This document shows positions 1-8,863 of a DNA stretch of 64,000 bases, piece by piece. The stretch comes from JAIEPW01 sp964406035 (GTDB lineage: Bacteria; Acidobacteriota; Terriglobia; Bryobacterales; Bryobacteraceae). The translations under genes and the position numbers were made by a program. The first letter of the stretch is position 1. Each line of letters opens with the position of its first letter. The notes beneath the pieces were generated by a model, which saw only the letters and a list, made by a program, of their open reading frames with translations, was not told the DNA's origin and made no database searches. The stretch lies in the NCBI GenBank assembly GCA_964406035.1, contig CAYOQB010000007.1, positions 1 through 64,000 on the forward strand, written 5' to 3'.

Positions 1-2
1 TC

Positions 3-914
3 CATCCGCCCACTGTGGACACGCTGTGGAAGCTGACGGAGTGGAAGATCATATTTGAGGCGGTGGCTTTGGCGTTCGTGGCCAGCGCGGAGACGCTGCT
101 GAGCGCCGGGGCGGTGGACCGGATGCACACCGGACCGCGGACAAACTTCGACCGGGAGTTGTGGTCGCAAGGCGTGGGCAACATTCTGTGCGGATTCGCG
201 GGCGCGTTGCCGATGACGGGCGTGATCGTGCGCAGTTCCGCCAACGTGCAGGCGGGCGCGAAGACGCGCTGGTCCGCCGTGATGCATGGAATGTGGCTGC
301 TGGTGACGGTGGCGGCCTTCCCGGCCATTCTGAAATACATTCCGACAGCGTCCCTGGCGGCGATCCTGGTTCACACCGGATACAAGCTGGTGAACCGGGA
401 GCACATGAAGAGGCTGGCCTCCTACGGGCGCGTCCCGCTGGCGATCTATTTGGTCACCCTGACCACGATCGTGGTGAAGGATTTGCTGACGGGCGTGATC
501 GTCGGCGTGATTCTCTCATTCATCAAAATCCTGTATGCGTTTACGCGGCTCGAAGCGCGCCTGGAAGTAGAGCCCGACGGACGCAAGGCGCATTTGTACC
601 TGAGAGGCGCGGCCACCTTCGTCCGCCTTCCGGCATTGTCCGGCGCGCTCGAGAAGGTGCCGGATTCCTGTGAATTGCACCTTCATCTGGACCGGCTGAC
701 GTACATCGACCATGCCTGTCTGGAGTTGCTGTCGAACTGGGAAGCGCAACATGCGTCGAACGGCAAGAGTCTCTCCGTGGAATGGGGAGAACTGATGTCG
801 CGCTCCTGGGGAACGCCCGAGCCCGTGGTGACGAACGCGCCCCTGGAGGTGGAGGGGGCGCTGCCCGGCCCCGAGCCAGCGCGGGCGTCGGCAGAGAGCG
901 GCGGCAGGAAATAG
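3..914 (+). CDS. SulP family anion transporter, C-terminal part (5' end outside window)
   Basis: The frame is open to the left edge, so the N-terminal part of the gene is missing. The visible ~300 residues hold the last membrane segments of a SulP permease, including the conserved SAETLLSAGAVDRM region and a GFAGALPMTGVIVRSSANV loop. A short STAS-like cytoplasmic tail follows (about residues 190-270 of the visible part) with the strand-loop LTYIDHACLELLSNW. SulP proteins move sulfate, bicarbonate or other anions across the inner membrane; the substrate cannot be told here. The STAS region looks short and degenerate. The stop lies 3 bp from the convergent FUSC gene. Confidence 0.85.
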   Translation, partial: HPPTVDTLWKLTEWKIIFEAVALAFVASAETLLSAGAVDRMHTGPRTNFDRELWSQGVGNILCGFAGALPMTGVIVRSSANVQAGAKTRWSAVMHGMWLLVTVAAFPAILKYIPTASLAAILVHTGYKLVNREHMKRLASYGRVPLAIYLVTLTTIVVKDLLTGVIVGVILSFIKILYAFTRLEARLEVEPDGRKAHLYLRGAATFVRLPALSGALEKVPDSCELHLHLDRLTYIDHACLELLSNWEAQHASNGKSLSVEWGELMSRSWGTPEPVVTNAPLEVEGALPGPEPARASAESGGRK

Positions 915-917
915 CGG

Positions 918-3038
918 TCAGGCCAGCAGGTTGCTTCCGCTGCGGTGCGCCTTCTCCAGGCGCAGCAAGGCATTGCGAATGCCCTGCATTTCCTCGACGA
1001 TCAATGTCGCGGCGTTACGCGCCGGCGTAAGCGAGCCCCGCAGGCGGTCCAGCGCGCCCTCGAAATCAGGCGCTGGCGGCGGCAGGGTACGGTTTCTGGC
1101 GGCGAACTCAAGGTCGCGCAGCAGGCTCCCGGTCTCTTCGTCGAAGCGGCGGATCTGCAGGGCGACCTGCTCATCCGGCCTGTCGGGGGCGTACTGCGCG
1201 AGCGTGATGGTGTCATCCGTCAGGCGCTGGACGGAGTTCACCAGCGAATAGACGGGCTCGGCTTCGGGGCGCTCGCGACGCTCGCTCAGGAAGCGCTGAA
1301 AATCAACGGCGAGGTTGGCCGCCGCCAACTGTGCATCCAGCCGCTGATTGCGCAGCAAGCCGGGATTTCCGCCCTGGTAGCGAATCAGCACGCCGCCGAG
1401 GTAGGCGCGGATCGCCTGCAGCGCGTCGCCGATTCTGGCCGGAAAGTCCTCGATCCCGGACCTGGGGAAGAACAGATTCGCGGTGAGCAACGCCAGCGCG
1501 CCGGCGATGATGGTATCCACGATACGGAACAGCGGATCGCGCCAGTCGCCGTGGTCCACCAGGTTCAGCATCACCAGGATAAAGACGGTCAGGAACAGAA
1601 CGAAGCGCTGATAGGCGACGGTTTTCTGCGAGAAGGCGAGGATTCCCAGCGGGACCAGCGCGGCGACATTGAGCCAGGGGTCCTCCAGGTAAAAGTCGAG
1701 CACGGCCGCGATGACGCCCCCGAGTATGGTGCCGGCGACGCGGCCGAGCGCCTTGTCGCGGGTGCCGCCAAAATCCGGCTTAAGGATGATCGCGATCGTG
1801 AGCGGCACCCAGGCGCCGCGGTGGAGACGCCAGGTCCAGGCGATCCACAGGCCGATGGTCGCCGTCATGGCGAGACGGAGCGCGTGCCGCAGGATCAGCG
1901 AATCGGGGGTCCACAGCGCGGCGAGCTTTTCGCGCCAGTCCGCGGATTCCGGAACGGGCGGGTCCATCTCGCCGGCGCGTTCCGAAGCGGGCTGCCGCAG
2001 CGCGGTGCATGCCTGGATGGCGGTGTTGAGCAGCGTCGCGATGCGCTGTACGCTGCGAACCACCGCTTGCGCCTCGTCATTGCCGGCGGGGGCGCGGCGG
2101 CAGAAGCGATTGAGCGCGCGATCGAAGCGCGAGCGGTCCACGCCAGGACCGCCGCCCGCCCCGATGGCCTCGGCGAGCCGGCCGCAAGTGCGGGAAACCG
2201 TGAGCACCAGGGCGCGCAGGGAGCGGCGGTAGGCGGTGACGGACCCGCGATCCTCGGCGATGGATGCGGCGGTGTCGAGAGAGATTCCCGCCGCGTAGAG
2301 GAGGTCGCACTGGCGGATGAGCACGAGCAGGTTCTGTCCGACGTTGCTGATGCCCTGTCGGGACGCCCGATTCTCGAGTGTCCGATCGCGGGCCTCGGCG
2401 AGGGAGTTCTCGACGGCGCGCCGTTCGGCCAGGGAAGCGGGATCGGCGCCCAGGCGGGTCTGGAAAAGGGCGGCCAGGGCGCGGTAACATTCGGCGACGG
2501 CGTCCATCTGGGGTCCGTAGGGGCGCAAGGGCCAAAGCATCAGCGAGACGAGGGTCGCCCAGATGCCGCCGGTCGCGAGACCGGCGAAGCGAAGCATGGC
2601 GTCGCTGGCGTTGCCCGGCGAATTCTGGCTGACGATAAAGGCGATCAGGACAAACAGGCTGGCGCTTTCGGCGACGGCGCCGAAGGCTCCGCAAAGCCCG
2701 GTGGAAAAGGCGATGCCGAACAGGGCGATTCCGGCCCAGATGCCGTGCGATGCGGCCAGCACGCCGAAAGCTCCGGAGAGAGCGATGGCGAGCGCGGCCC
2801 ACAGCATGACGCGGGCGCGTTGCCGGTACGCGCCGCCCGAGTCGAGGAAGGAGACGAACAGGCCACCGACGCCAACCAGAACGCCGGCTTCGGTAAGCCC
2901 GATCGCCTGTCCCACGGCCATCGGCGTGACCGCGGCGGCGGTCATGCGGATGCCGGTGGCGGGCTGAAATCCCAGCGCGGTCAGCTTGCGAAACCAGGGA
3001 TGGGATCGCCCGGAGGCGAGCAGCGCGTCAACCGGCAT
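918..3038 (-). CDS. FUSC family membrane protein (YccS/AaeB-like exporter)
   Basis: A 706-residue protein with the two-bundle plan of FUSC proteins. There is an N-terminal set of hydrophobic helices (about 25-175), a soluble helical region (about 180-380) and a second helical bundle (about 385-525) with the typical WVPLTIAIILKPDFGGT motif. The C-terminal cytoplasmic region is about 175 residues. The family includes aromatic-acid efflux (AaeB) and YccS-like proteins; the cargo is unknown here. Its start overlaps the stop of the 80-residue repeat protein by 11 bp, so it is the third gene of a phoD-like / repeat protein / FUSC operon. Confidence 0.85.
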   Translation of the reverse strand: MPVDALLASGRSHPWFRKLTALGFQPATGIRMTAAAVTPMAVGQAIGLTEAGVLVGVGGLFVSFLDSGGAYRQRARVMLWAALAIALSGAFGVLAASHGIWAGIALFGIAFSTGLCGAFGAVAESASLFVLIAFIVSQNSPGNASDAMLRFAGLATGGIWATLVSLMLWPLRPYGPQMDAVAECYRALAALFQTRLGADPASLAERRAVENSLAEARDRTLENRASRQGISNVGQNLLVLIRQCDLLYAAGISLDTAASIAEDRGSVTAYRRSLRALVLTVSRTCGRLAEAIGAGGGPGVDRSRFDRALNRFCRRAPAGNDEAQAVVRSVQRIATLLNTAIQACTALRQPASERAGEMDPPVPESADWREKLAALWTPDSLILRHALRLAMTATIGLWIAWTWRLHRGAWVPLTIAIILKPDFGGTRDKALGRVAGTILGGVIAAVLDFYLEDPWLNVAALVPLGILAFSQKTVAYQRFVLFLTVFILVMLNLVDHGDWRDPLFRIVDTIIAGALALLTANLFFPRSGIEDFPARIGDALQAIRAYLGGVLIRYQGGNPGLLRNQRLDAQLAAANLAVDFQRFLSERRERPEAEPVYSLVNSVQRLTDDTITLAQYAPDRPDEQVALQIRRFDEETGSLLRDLEFAARNRTLPPPAPDFEGALDRLRGSLTPARNAATLIVEEMQGIRNALLRLEKAHRSGSNLLA

Positions 3039-3270
3039 TCTTCGTTTCAGGACTCTCCAGAACGCGGAGGCGGCGGACGGTCAGCTCATCGATCTCCAGG
3101 GTTTTGATGCGGCCCCTGCCCAGGGCCAGGCGGCCGATCGCGAGCGAACCGATGGCAAGCGCTCCGAGGGCAAGGGCGCCCACGGCCATCGCGCCGATTG
3201 CCAGCGCTCCGCCGGAAACGGCGCCGGCGGCAACGCGCTTCACCTGATATCGTTCCAGTCCGGTGGTCAT
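3028..3270 (-). CDS. Small Ala/Gly-rich tandem-repeat protein (80 aa)
   Basis: An 80-residue protein built around tandem five-residue A-(L/I/M)-A-(I/V/L)-G units (about residues 20-50), then a charged tail with an alternating hydrophobic pattern (TLEIDELTVRRLRVLE). The regular spacing suggests a small solenoid or a membrane-associated glycine-zipper helix. I do not recognise an assigned function. A GGAGG Shine-Dalgarno lies 7-8 nt before the ATG. The start overlaps the phoD-like stop as ATGA and the stop overlaps the FUSC start, so it is probably co-translated with both. Confidence 0.75.
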   Translation of the reverse strand: MTTGLERYQVKRVAAGAVSGGALAIGAMAVGALALGALAIGSLAIGRLALGRGRIKTLEIDELTVRRLRVLESPETKNAG

Positions 3271-4784
3271 GTTTGTGCCTCCAGTGATTTTGAGTAAAGT
3301 TCCGCGCCGTTCAGGTCGCGCAAGGTGACGCGCAGTGCGCGGGTTTGCCCATCGATCTCCACTTCGCCGAAGAACTGCAGTCCGGCGCTGGGCGGGAGAT
3401 TTGCCTGGCCGGGCGGCGGCGCCTTGGAGTAGAGCACCTGCGGTCCGAAGGTGTTGTCCAGAGCCGCGGGTCCAAAAGTTCCGGCGTGGATGGGACCGGA
3501 GACGAATTCCCAGAAGGGATCGAAATCGGTGAACTGCGCCTTGCCGGGGTCGTAATAGTGGGCCGCCGTGTAGTGGACGTCGGCGGTGAGCCAGACGGTG
3601 TTCCGGATCCGATTCCGCTTCACATACGACAACAGCGAAGCAATCTCCAGTTCGCGGCCGAGCGGCGGACCGTCGCCGTTGGCGCAGTTCTCAAACCGGG
3701 GCCGGCCTTCGGAGTCGCGGCCGTCAGGGACAATCAGCCCGACGGGCATGTCCGATGCGATCACCTTCCACACGGCAGTGGATGCTTTCAACTCGCTTTT
3801 CAGCCATTCCAGTTGGCCGGCGCCGAGGTAAGCGGTATCTGGACTTTGCTCCGCCTGGCGATTCGCGGTGTTGGGGCCGCGCAGGCTGCGCAGGTCGATG
3901 ACAAAGACGTCGAGCAGAGGGCCGTAGGCTATGCGCCGGAAGATGCGGGAGGGATCCGCGATGGGCGAATACTCGCGAAAGGCTTTCGCGCCTCGCGCGG
4001 CCAGCAAGTGGATGTTCTTTTCGGTGTAGCGCGAGTCGTCGCGCAGATCGCTGCCGGGGGACCAGTTGTTGCGGACTTCGTGATCGTCCCATTGCCAGAC
4101 CTGGGGGACTTCGGCGTTGAAGCGGCGGATGGCAGCGTCGAGCAGGTTGTAGCGATAGTTGCCGCGGAACTCGTCGAGAGTCTCGGCGACCTTGCTTTTT
4201 TCGGCAGTCACGAGGTTCTTCCATATTTTTCCGTCGGGCAGCGCGACCTCGGATTGGATCGGCCCGTCGGCGTAGATGGTATCGCCGGAATGAAGGAAGA
4301 AGTCGGGCCGGCGCAGGCGCATGGTTTCGTAGCCTCGGAAGCCGCCGAACTCGGCATTGATGCCCCAGCCTTGTCCGCAGGTGTCGCCCGACCAGAGGAA
4401 GCGGATATCGCGTCGGTCGCGGGGAGCGGCCGCAAACGAGCCCTCCAGGGGTGCGCTCAGCGTGCCGTCAGCGAGGCTGCGAAAGCGAATCCGGTAGGGA
4501 ATTCGCCCGGAGCCTGGGACGGGAATGTGGACGCGAGCGGTGAAGTCGGAATCTTCCAGGGCGTAAGGGCTGTCGACTCGTAGTCCCGCCGGCAGTTCGA
4601 TTTCCATGCGCGAAGGCCGGTCCGTGCGTGCCCACAGAAGTGCGCCGCGTGGCGAAACATCGCCGGACATCGCGCCCCAGTCGACACGCGGGCGAAGCTT
4701 CTCGGAAGGTATTACCGTTGGCGCCTGGCCAAAGAGAGGAGCGGCGGCGGCGCTGGCAAGGAACTTCCTCCGGCTGAGGGGCAT
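3267..4784 (-). CDS. PhoD-like alkaline phosphatase D family protein, Tat-exported
   Basis: A 505-residue protein starting with a twin-arginine signal (SRRKFLASAAAAPLFGQ). The PhoD N-terminal beta-sandwich region (about 25-115) is followed by the metallophosphatase domain. Metal-binding motifs are visible: LWSGDTCGQGW, FFLHSGDTIYAD, WQWDDHEVRNNW, IASDMPVG and VWLTADVHYTAAH. Members are periplasmic phosphodiesterases or alkaline phosphatases that use Ca/Fe. It is the first gene of an operon with the 80-residue repeat protein and FUSC. The start is 14 bp from the divergent SDR gene. Confidence 0.9.
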   Translation of the reverse strand: MPLSRRKFLASAAAAPLFGQAPTVIPSEKLRPRVDWGAMSGDVSPRGALLWARTDRPSRMEIELPAGLRVDSPYALEDSDFTARVHIPVPGSGRIPYRIRFRSLADGTLSAPLEGSFAAAPRDRRDIRFLWSGDTCGQGWGINAEFGGFRGYETMRLRRPDFFLHSGDTIYADGPIQSEVALPDGKIWKNLVTAEKSKVAETLDEFRGNYRYNLLDAAIRRFNAEVPQVWQWDDHEVRNNWSPGSDLRDDSRYTEKNIHLLAARGAKAFREYSPIADPSRIFRRIAYGPLLDVFVIDLRSLRGPNTANRQAEQSPDTAYLGAGQLEWLKSELKASTAVWKVIASDMPVGLIVPDGRDSEGRPRFENCANGDGPPLGRELEIASLLSYVKRNRIRNTVWLTADVHYTAAHYYDPGKAQFTDFDPFWEFVSGPIHAGTFGPAALDNTFGPQVLYSKAPPPGQANLPPSAGLQFFGEVEIDGQTRALRVTLRDLNGAELYSKSLEAQT

Positions 4785-4798
4785 GCTTTCAGGTTACG

Positions 4799-5683
4799 AT
4801 GCCTGCCGGGGGGCTGATTTTGCGAATTCTGCTGGCGGGAGCGTCCGGCGCGGTGGGACTGGAAGTTCTGCATCAATTGCGGCAGAAGGGCCACTGGATC
4901 CGCACGCTTTCGCGATCGGAGAAGAATGGGGCCCGGTTCCGGCGATTCGCGGACGAGACCAGGTTCGCCGATGCTGCGCTGGCGGACGCGGCGGCGGGAG
5001 TGTGCGAGGGAATCGACGCGGTGATCTCGTGCCTGGGGGCCAGCGTGAGTCTCGATTCGCCGGAAAAGCGTTCTTACCGGCAGGTGGACACAGCGGCGAA
5101 CATTCACTTGCTGGAGGACGCGGAAAAGTGGGGCGTGAAGCGCTTCGTCTATGTCTCGGCGCACGTGGAGGAAGGCTATCGCGACACGGCTTACATCCAG
5201 GCTCATGAGGATGTGGTGGGGCGGCTGCGAGCGGCGCGGCTGGAGTCGACGGTGGTGCGGCCCACCGGAGTCTTCAGCGCATTTCACGATCTGGTGGCGA
5301 TGGCGAAGCGCGGATTCGGCGTGACGATCGGACGGGGCGCCGCCCGGACCAACCCGATCCACCAGCGCGATGTCGCGCTGGCGTGCGTGGAAGCGCTGGA
5401 GGGCGGCGCGGAAGATGTAGAGGCGGGCGGCCCGGAGGTGTATACGCGGCGGGAGATCGTTGAGTTGGCCTTTGCCTCGGTGAAGCGCAAGCCGAGGATC
5501 GTGCGAACGCCGCCCGCGATGTTCCGCCTGGGGTCCCGCGTGTACCGGCGTTTTCACACTCGCAAGGCGGAGCTGTTCGAGTTTGTGGAAGCGGTGGCGA
5601 CCCACGACTGCATCGCGCCCGCCAGGGGGTCGCTGACGCTTGCCGATTATTTCGCGGCGCTGGCGGCGAAGGACGGGCTTTAG
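4799..5683 (+). CDS. SDR / NmrA-like NAD(P)-binding protein
   Basis: A 294-residue atypical short-chain dehydrogenase. It has an N-terminal dinucleotide-binding loop GASGAVGLEV (about residues 14-23), an acidic and hydrophobic SDR core, and a VISCLGAS segment as in NmrA/ComplexI-30kDa-associated SDRs. The canonical YxxxK is replaced by less regular sequence around VYVSAHVEEGYRD, as in regulatory or chaperone-type SDRs. The substrate is unknown. The stop shares bases with the convergent D-lactate dehydrogenase stop (4-bp overlap). Confidence 0.8.
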   Translation: MPAGGLILRILLAGASGAVGLEVLHQLRQKGHWIRTLSRSEKNGARFRRFADETRFADAALADAAAGVCEGIDAVISCLGASVSLDSPEKRSYRQVDTAANIHLLEDAEKWGVKRFVYVSAHVEEGYRDTAYIQAHEDVVGRLRAARLESTVVRPTGVFSAFHDLVAMAKRGFGVTIGRGAARTNPIHQRDVALACVEALEGGAEDVEAGGPEVYTRREIVELAFASVKRKPRIVRTPPAMFRLGSRVYRRFHTRKAELFEFVEAVATHDCIAPARGSLTLADYFAALAAKDGL

Positions 5684-6678
5684 CGGCGCGCCTGCACTTC
5701 GTTTCCGGAGGCGCGGCCGGCCTGGAACTCGCGAAGGTTGTCGAGCGTGGTTCGCACAATACCCTGAATCGCCTCGCGCGTGAAGAATCCGTGGTGCGAG
5801 GTCACAACGACGTTCGGAAACGTGAGCAGGCGAGCGAACGTATCGTCCTGCAGGACGGCGCCGGAGAGATCCTCGAAGAACAGGCCCTCTTCCTCTTCGT
5901 AGACGTCGAGCCCGAGGGCGCCGATCTGGCCGGTTTTCAACCCGTCGATCACCGCGGGCGTGTCCACCAGGCCGCCGCGGCTGGTGTTGATCAGCATGGC
6001 GCCGCGCTTCATCTGATCCACGGCAACGCCGTTGATCATGTGGTGGGTCTGCGGCGTAAGCGGGACATGGAGCGTGATGATGTCGCTTTCGGCGAAGAGG
6101 CGTGGCAGGGGCACGTATTCCGCACCCAGTTCCTCCACTTGCGGGTTCTTCTGGACGTCGTAAGCAAGCAGGCGGCATCCGAACCCTCGCAGGATACACG
6201 CCACCACCGCGCCGATCTTCCCGGTTCCGGCGATTCCCGCGGTCTTGCCGTGCATGTCGAAGCCCATCAGCCCGTCGAGCGCGAAGTTGCCTTCCCGAAC
6301 CCGGTTGTAGGCCTTGAAGATCTTGCGGTTCAACGACAGCATGAGGGCGACAGCGTGCTCGGCAGGGGCGAAGGGGGAGTATGCGGGAACGCGAACGACA
6401 GTGATCCCGTTAGCCTCGGCGGCACGAAGATCGACATTGTTGAACCCGGCGGCGCGCAGGGCCAGCAGCTTGACTCCGCCGCGCGCAAGCTGTTTCAGCA
6501 CGGGAGCGCCGGCTTCGTCGTTCACGAAGATGCAGACCGCTTCAAAGTCGCGCGCCAAGGGCGCGGTATCGGGAGTCAGGCGAGGTTCGAAGAAGGTGAA
6601 GTCGCGGGCGGCCTCGCCGGCCGCTTCCTCGAACAGGGGCCGCTCATAAGGCTTAGCGGAAAAGAACGCAACCTTCAT
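5680..6678 (-). CDS. ldhA: D-lactate dehydrogenase, LdhA type (2-hydroxyacid dehydrogenase)
   Basis: A 332-residue D-2-hydroxyacid dehydrogenase of about the same length as enterobacterial LdhA. Visible features are the substrate-side RAAGFNNVD, the NAD-binding loop GTGKIGAVV (about 153-161), NTSRGGLVDT with the cofactor-side Arg, and LGLDVYEEEEGLFFED, typical of the LdhA subgroup. The catalytic His lies in TSHHGFF. It would interconvert pyruvate and D-lactate with NADH. It starts 3 bp after the amidohydrolase stop on the same strand, so the two are probably cotranscribed. Confidence 0.88.
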   Translation of the reverse strand: MKVAFFSAKPYERPLFEEAAGEAARDFTFFEPRLTPDTAPLARDFEAVCIFVNDEAGAPVLKQLARGGVKLLALRAAGFNNVDLRAAEANGITVVRVPAYSPFAPAEHAVALMLSLNRKIFKAYNRVREGNFALDGLMGFDMHGKTAGIAGTGKIGAVVACILRGFGCRLLAYDVQKNPQVEELGAEYVPLPRLFAESDIITLHVPLTPQTHHMINGVAVDQMKRGAMLINTSRGGLVDTPAVIDGLKTGQIGALGLDVYEEEEGLFFEDLSGAVLQDDTFARLLTFPNVVVTSHHGFFTREAIQGIVRTTLDNLREFQAGRASGNEVQARR

Positions 6679-6681
6679 GCT

Positions 6682-8400
6682 CTATGGAGCATTGGGGGAC
6701 GTCTTTCGATCCAGTGTTTTGTCATACACCACCCGCCCGTCCACGATTGTGTACAAAACTTCCGTTTTGGGAATCTCGGCGGAAGGGATTTTCAGCAGGT
6801 TGCGAGAGAGAACGGCGAGATCGGCCGCTTTGCCGACCTCGATGGAGCCCTTGGATTTCTCCTCGAAGTTGGCGTAGGCGGTGTTCCAGGTGTAGGCTTT
6901 CAGCGCTTCCTCGATAGTGATGCGCTCGTCTCCGAACCAGCCTCCGGCGGGTTCGCCCTTCAGCGTCTGCCGCGTAACGGCCGCATATAAGCCGAGCATC
7001 GGGTTGATGGGGTATTCCGCGGCAGAGGTGCCCGGCCAATCGGTCCCGAAGCAGAGCAGCGCTCCGGATTTCTGGATAGATCGGAAGGCGTAAGCCGTCC
7101 GGCAGCGATCCTTGCCGATGCGCTCCTCCATCCAGCGCATGTCGTCGCTGAGATGGAACGGCTGCACTTCGGCGATGACGTTGAGCTTGCCCAGCCGGGG
7201 GAAATCGGAGGGTGCGATCACCTGCGCATGCACCAGCCGGAAGCGGCGGTCGCGTTTGCCGTTGCGGCGATCGAGCTCCTCCAAATAATTCAGCAGGACC
7301 TGGTTCGCTTCGTCTCCGATCGCATGAACCGTAAGCTGCAGACCCGCTTTGTCGGCGTCCAGCATGTAGCCGAGGAACTTGCCTTCCTGAAACTCGCCGC
7401 GCTCGTTTACCATTAGCGGACGCCAGCGCCCGCGGGTGGAGGGGTCATGAGTGTAGGGCTGCGTGAACCGGGCGGTGGAGGTCCCCATGATGCCGTCGAT
7501 GTGCCCTTTCAGAGAGCCGAAGCGAATCCAGTCGTCTCCGGCGCCGGTCCTTTGGATGCGAGCGGCAAGCTCGGGCCAGCGATCCAGGGGGTAGCGGTAG
7601 TGAACACGGACGGTAAGCTCGCCGCGCTGGCGGAGTTCTTGGTAGATCTCGAGCTGCTCGTCGTCGGACATGTCGCTGATGTTGGTGACACCGAATTTGC
7701 GGATTTCGGCCAGCGCATTGCGGGTCTGGGCAAGGCGGCGTGCATGGGACAGGCGGCGAGGCACGCGTTCCAGCAACCTGCGAACGCCTGCGCCGCGCAT
7801 GCGCCCCTTGCCGAGGAACTCCACCTGCTCGGCTTTGGGGTTGGCGGGGTCCAAACCGAGCGCCTTCATCGCGGCGGCATTGGCGGCGTACTCGGAATCG
7901 TCGAACTTGCGGAGGAACATCGGATATTGCGTCGTGATAGTGTCGATCGCATTCATGTCGGGGGCGAAAGGCTCACGCCGTGCGCCGCCCGCCGAACCAA
8001 CGGTCCACTGATCATAGGCACCCCAGAATCCGCCGGTGATCCACTCGCCTGGCTCCAATCGCGCAGTCACCTCCTTCACGCGCGCCGCGAACTCCTGTTG
8101 GGATCCCGTCGCCATGATGTTGAAATCCAGGAACTGCGCGGCGGAGGCGAAGTGGACGTGATTGTCGTTGAAGCCGGGAGTCACGAATGCGCCGCGCAAA
8201 TCGATAACGCGGGCGCCGGGACCCCGCATCGCCAAAGCGTCGCGATTGGAGCCCACCGCGACGATCTTGCCGCCGCGGATCGCGGTGGCGGTGGCGGATG
8301 GCTGGGCGGAGTTGCCGGTCCACAAGACGCCATTGTGCAGGATCAAGTCGGCGGGCTGAGCGAGCAGCAGGTAAGGCAAAAGACCCAAGGCAATACGCAT
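6682..8400 (-). CDS. Secreted YtcJ-like amidohydrolase
   Basis: A 572-residue metal-dependent hydrolase with a short signal peptide (first ~15 residues). The amidohydrolase beta-sandwich segment LILHNGVLWTGN is followed by the metal motif NDNHVHFA (about residues 77-84), a TVHAIGDEAN His, a LVHAQVI segment and the terminal FGTDWPGTSA Asp loop. This is the arrangement of the YtcJ/amidohydrolase-3 group, whose substrates are often N-acyl or amide compounds; the exact one is unknown. No Shine-Dalgarno is seen. A TAGCAT -10-like hexamer sits 9 nt before the ATG, so it may be leaderless. Confidence 0.87.
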   Translation of the reverse strand: MRIALGLLPYLLLAQPADLILHNGVLWTGNSAQPSATATAIRGGKIVAVGSNRDALAMRGPGARVIDLRGAFVTPGFNDNHVHFASAAQFLDFNIMATGSQQEFAARVKEVTARLEPGEWITGGFWGAYDQWTVGSAGGARREPFAPDMNAIDTITTQYPMFLRKFDDSEYAANAAAMKALGLDPANPKAEQVEFLGKGRMRGAGVRRLLERVPRRLSHARRLAQTRNALAEIRKFGVTNISDMSDDEQLEIYQELRQRGELTVRVHYRYPLDRWPELAARIQRTGAGDDWIRFGSLKGHIDGIMGTSTARFTQPYTHDPSTRGRWRPLMVNERGEFQEGKFLGYMLDADKAGLQLTVHAIGDEANQVLLNYLEELDRRNGKRDRRFRLVHAQVIAPSDFPRLGKLNVIAEVQPFHLSDDMRWMEERIGKDRCRTAYAFRSIQKSGALLCFGTDWPGTSAAEYPINPMLGLYAAVTRQTLKGEPAGGWFGDERITIEEALKAYTWNTAYANFEEKSKGSIEVGKAADLAVLSRNLLKIPSAEIPKTEVLYTIVDGRVVYDKTLDRKTSPNAP

Positions 8401-8409
8401 GATTCCGAA

Positions 8410-8415
8410 ATGCTA
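8410..8415 (-). promoter_or_regulatory. -10-like hexamer for the amidohydrolase gene
   Basis: TAGCAT on the minus strand lies 9 nt before the ATG at 8400, with no Shine-Dalgarno between. It fits a leaderless or near-leaderless start; no clear -35 is visible. Confidence 0.35.
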
Positions 8416-8445
8416 TCACCTGGGTGAGTGGACTAGGCTGAAGGA

Positions 8446-8862
8446 ATGCGACTCCTGATCTGTGCCGCGGTTCTGTTATGGACGCCTGCTCTGGTGGAGG
8501 CTCAGGGCAAGGGTAAGGGCAAGGACAAAGGCAACCCGCAGGCGGGCCGGGTGCAGGTGGACATCCGCTTCGGCGCGGCGGAGGTGTCGGCAATTCGAGG
8601 CTACTATGCGGGGTCGCCTGGCAAGCTTCCGGGCGCGCTAAGCAAAGGTGACCTTCCGCCGGGCCTGGAGAGGCAACTGGTGCGCAACGGGCAATTGCCG
8701 CCGGGACTTCGCAAGAAGCTGCAGCCGTTGCCTCCGGACCTGGATCGCCGCCTGCCGGGAATCTGCGGCGGCTGCCGGCGCGGGGTAGTAGGTCCGTGGG
8801 CGGTGCTGATCAACGATGTCACGAACGTGATCTACGACATCATCGACCTGACGCGGCTTTGA
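8446..8862 (+). CDS. Small secreted protein with PPGL repeats, RcnB/CigR-like
   Basis: A 138-residue protein with a signal peptide (RLLICAAVLLWTPALVEAQ), a GKGKGKDKGN basic linker, and then three LPPGL/LPPDL-type repeats (about residues 70-105). A hydrophobic C-terminal stretch contains VGPWAVLINDVTNVIYDII. The PPGL repeat style resembles RcnB/CigR periplasmic proteins, but I cannot assign a function. An AAGGA sits directly before the ATG. It converges on pcm with 1 bp between stops. Confidence 0.75.
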   Translation: MRLLICAAVLLWTPALVEAQGKGKGKDKGNPQAGRVQVDIRFGAAEVSAIRGYYAGSPGKLPGALSKGDLPPGLERQLVRNGQLPPGLRKKLQPLPPDLDRRLPGICGGCRRGVVGPWAVLINDVTNVIYDIIDLTRL

Positions 8863-8863
8863 G

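Noticed and set aside
945..3107. A 720-residue open frame on the + strand
   Set aside because: It is antisense to the FUSC and repeat-protein genes, has no family motif and Arg/Gly/Gln-rich composition typical of GC-rich shadow frames.
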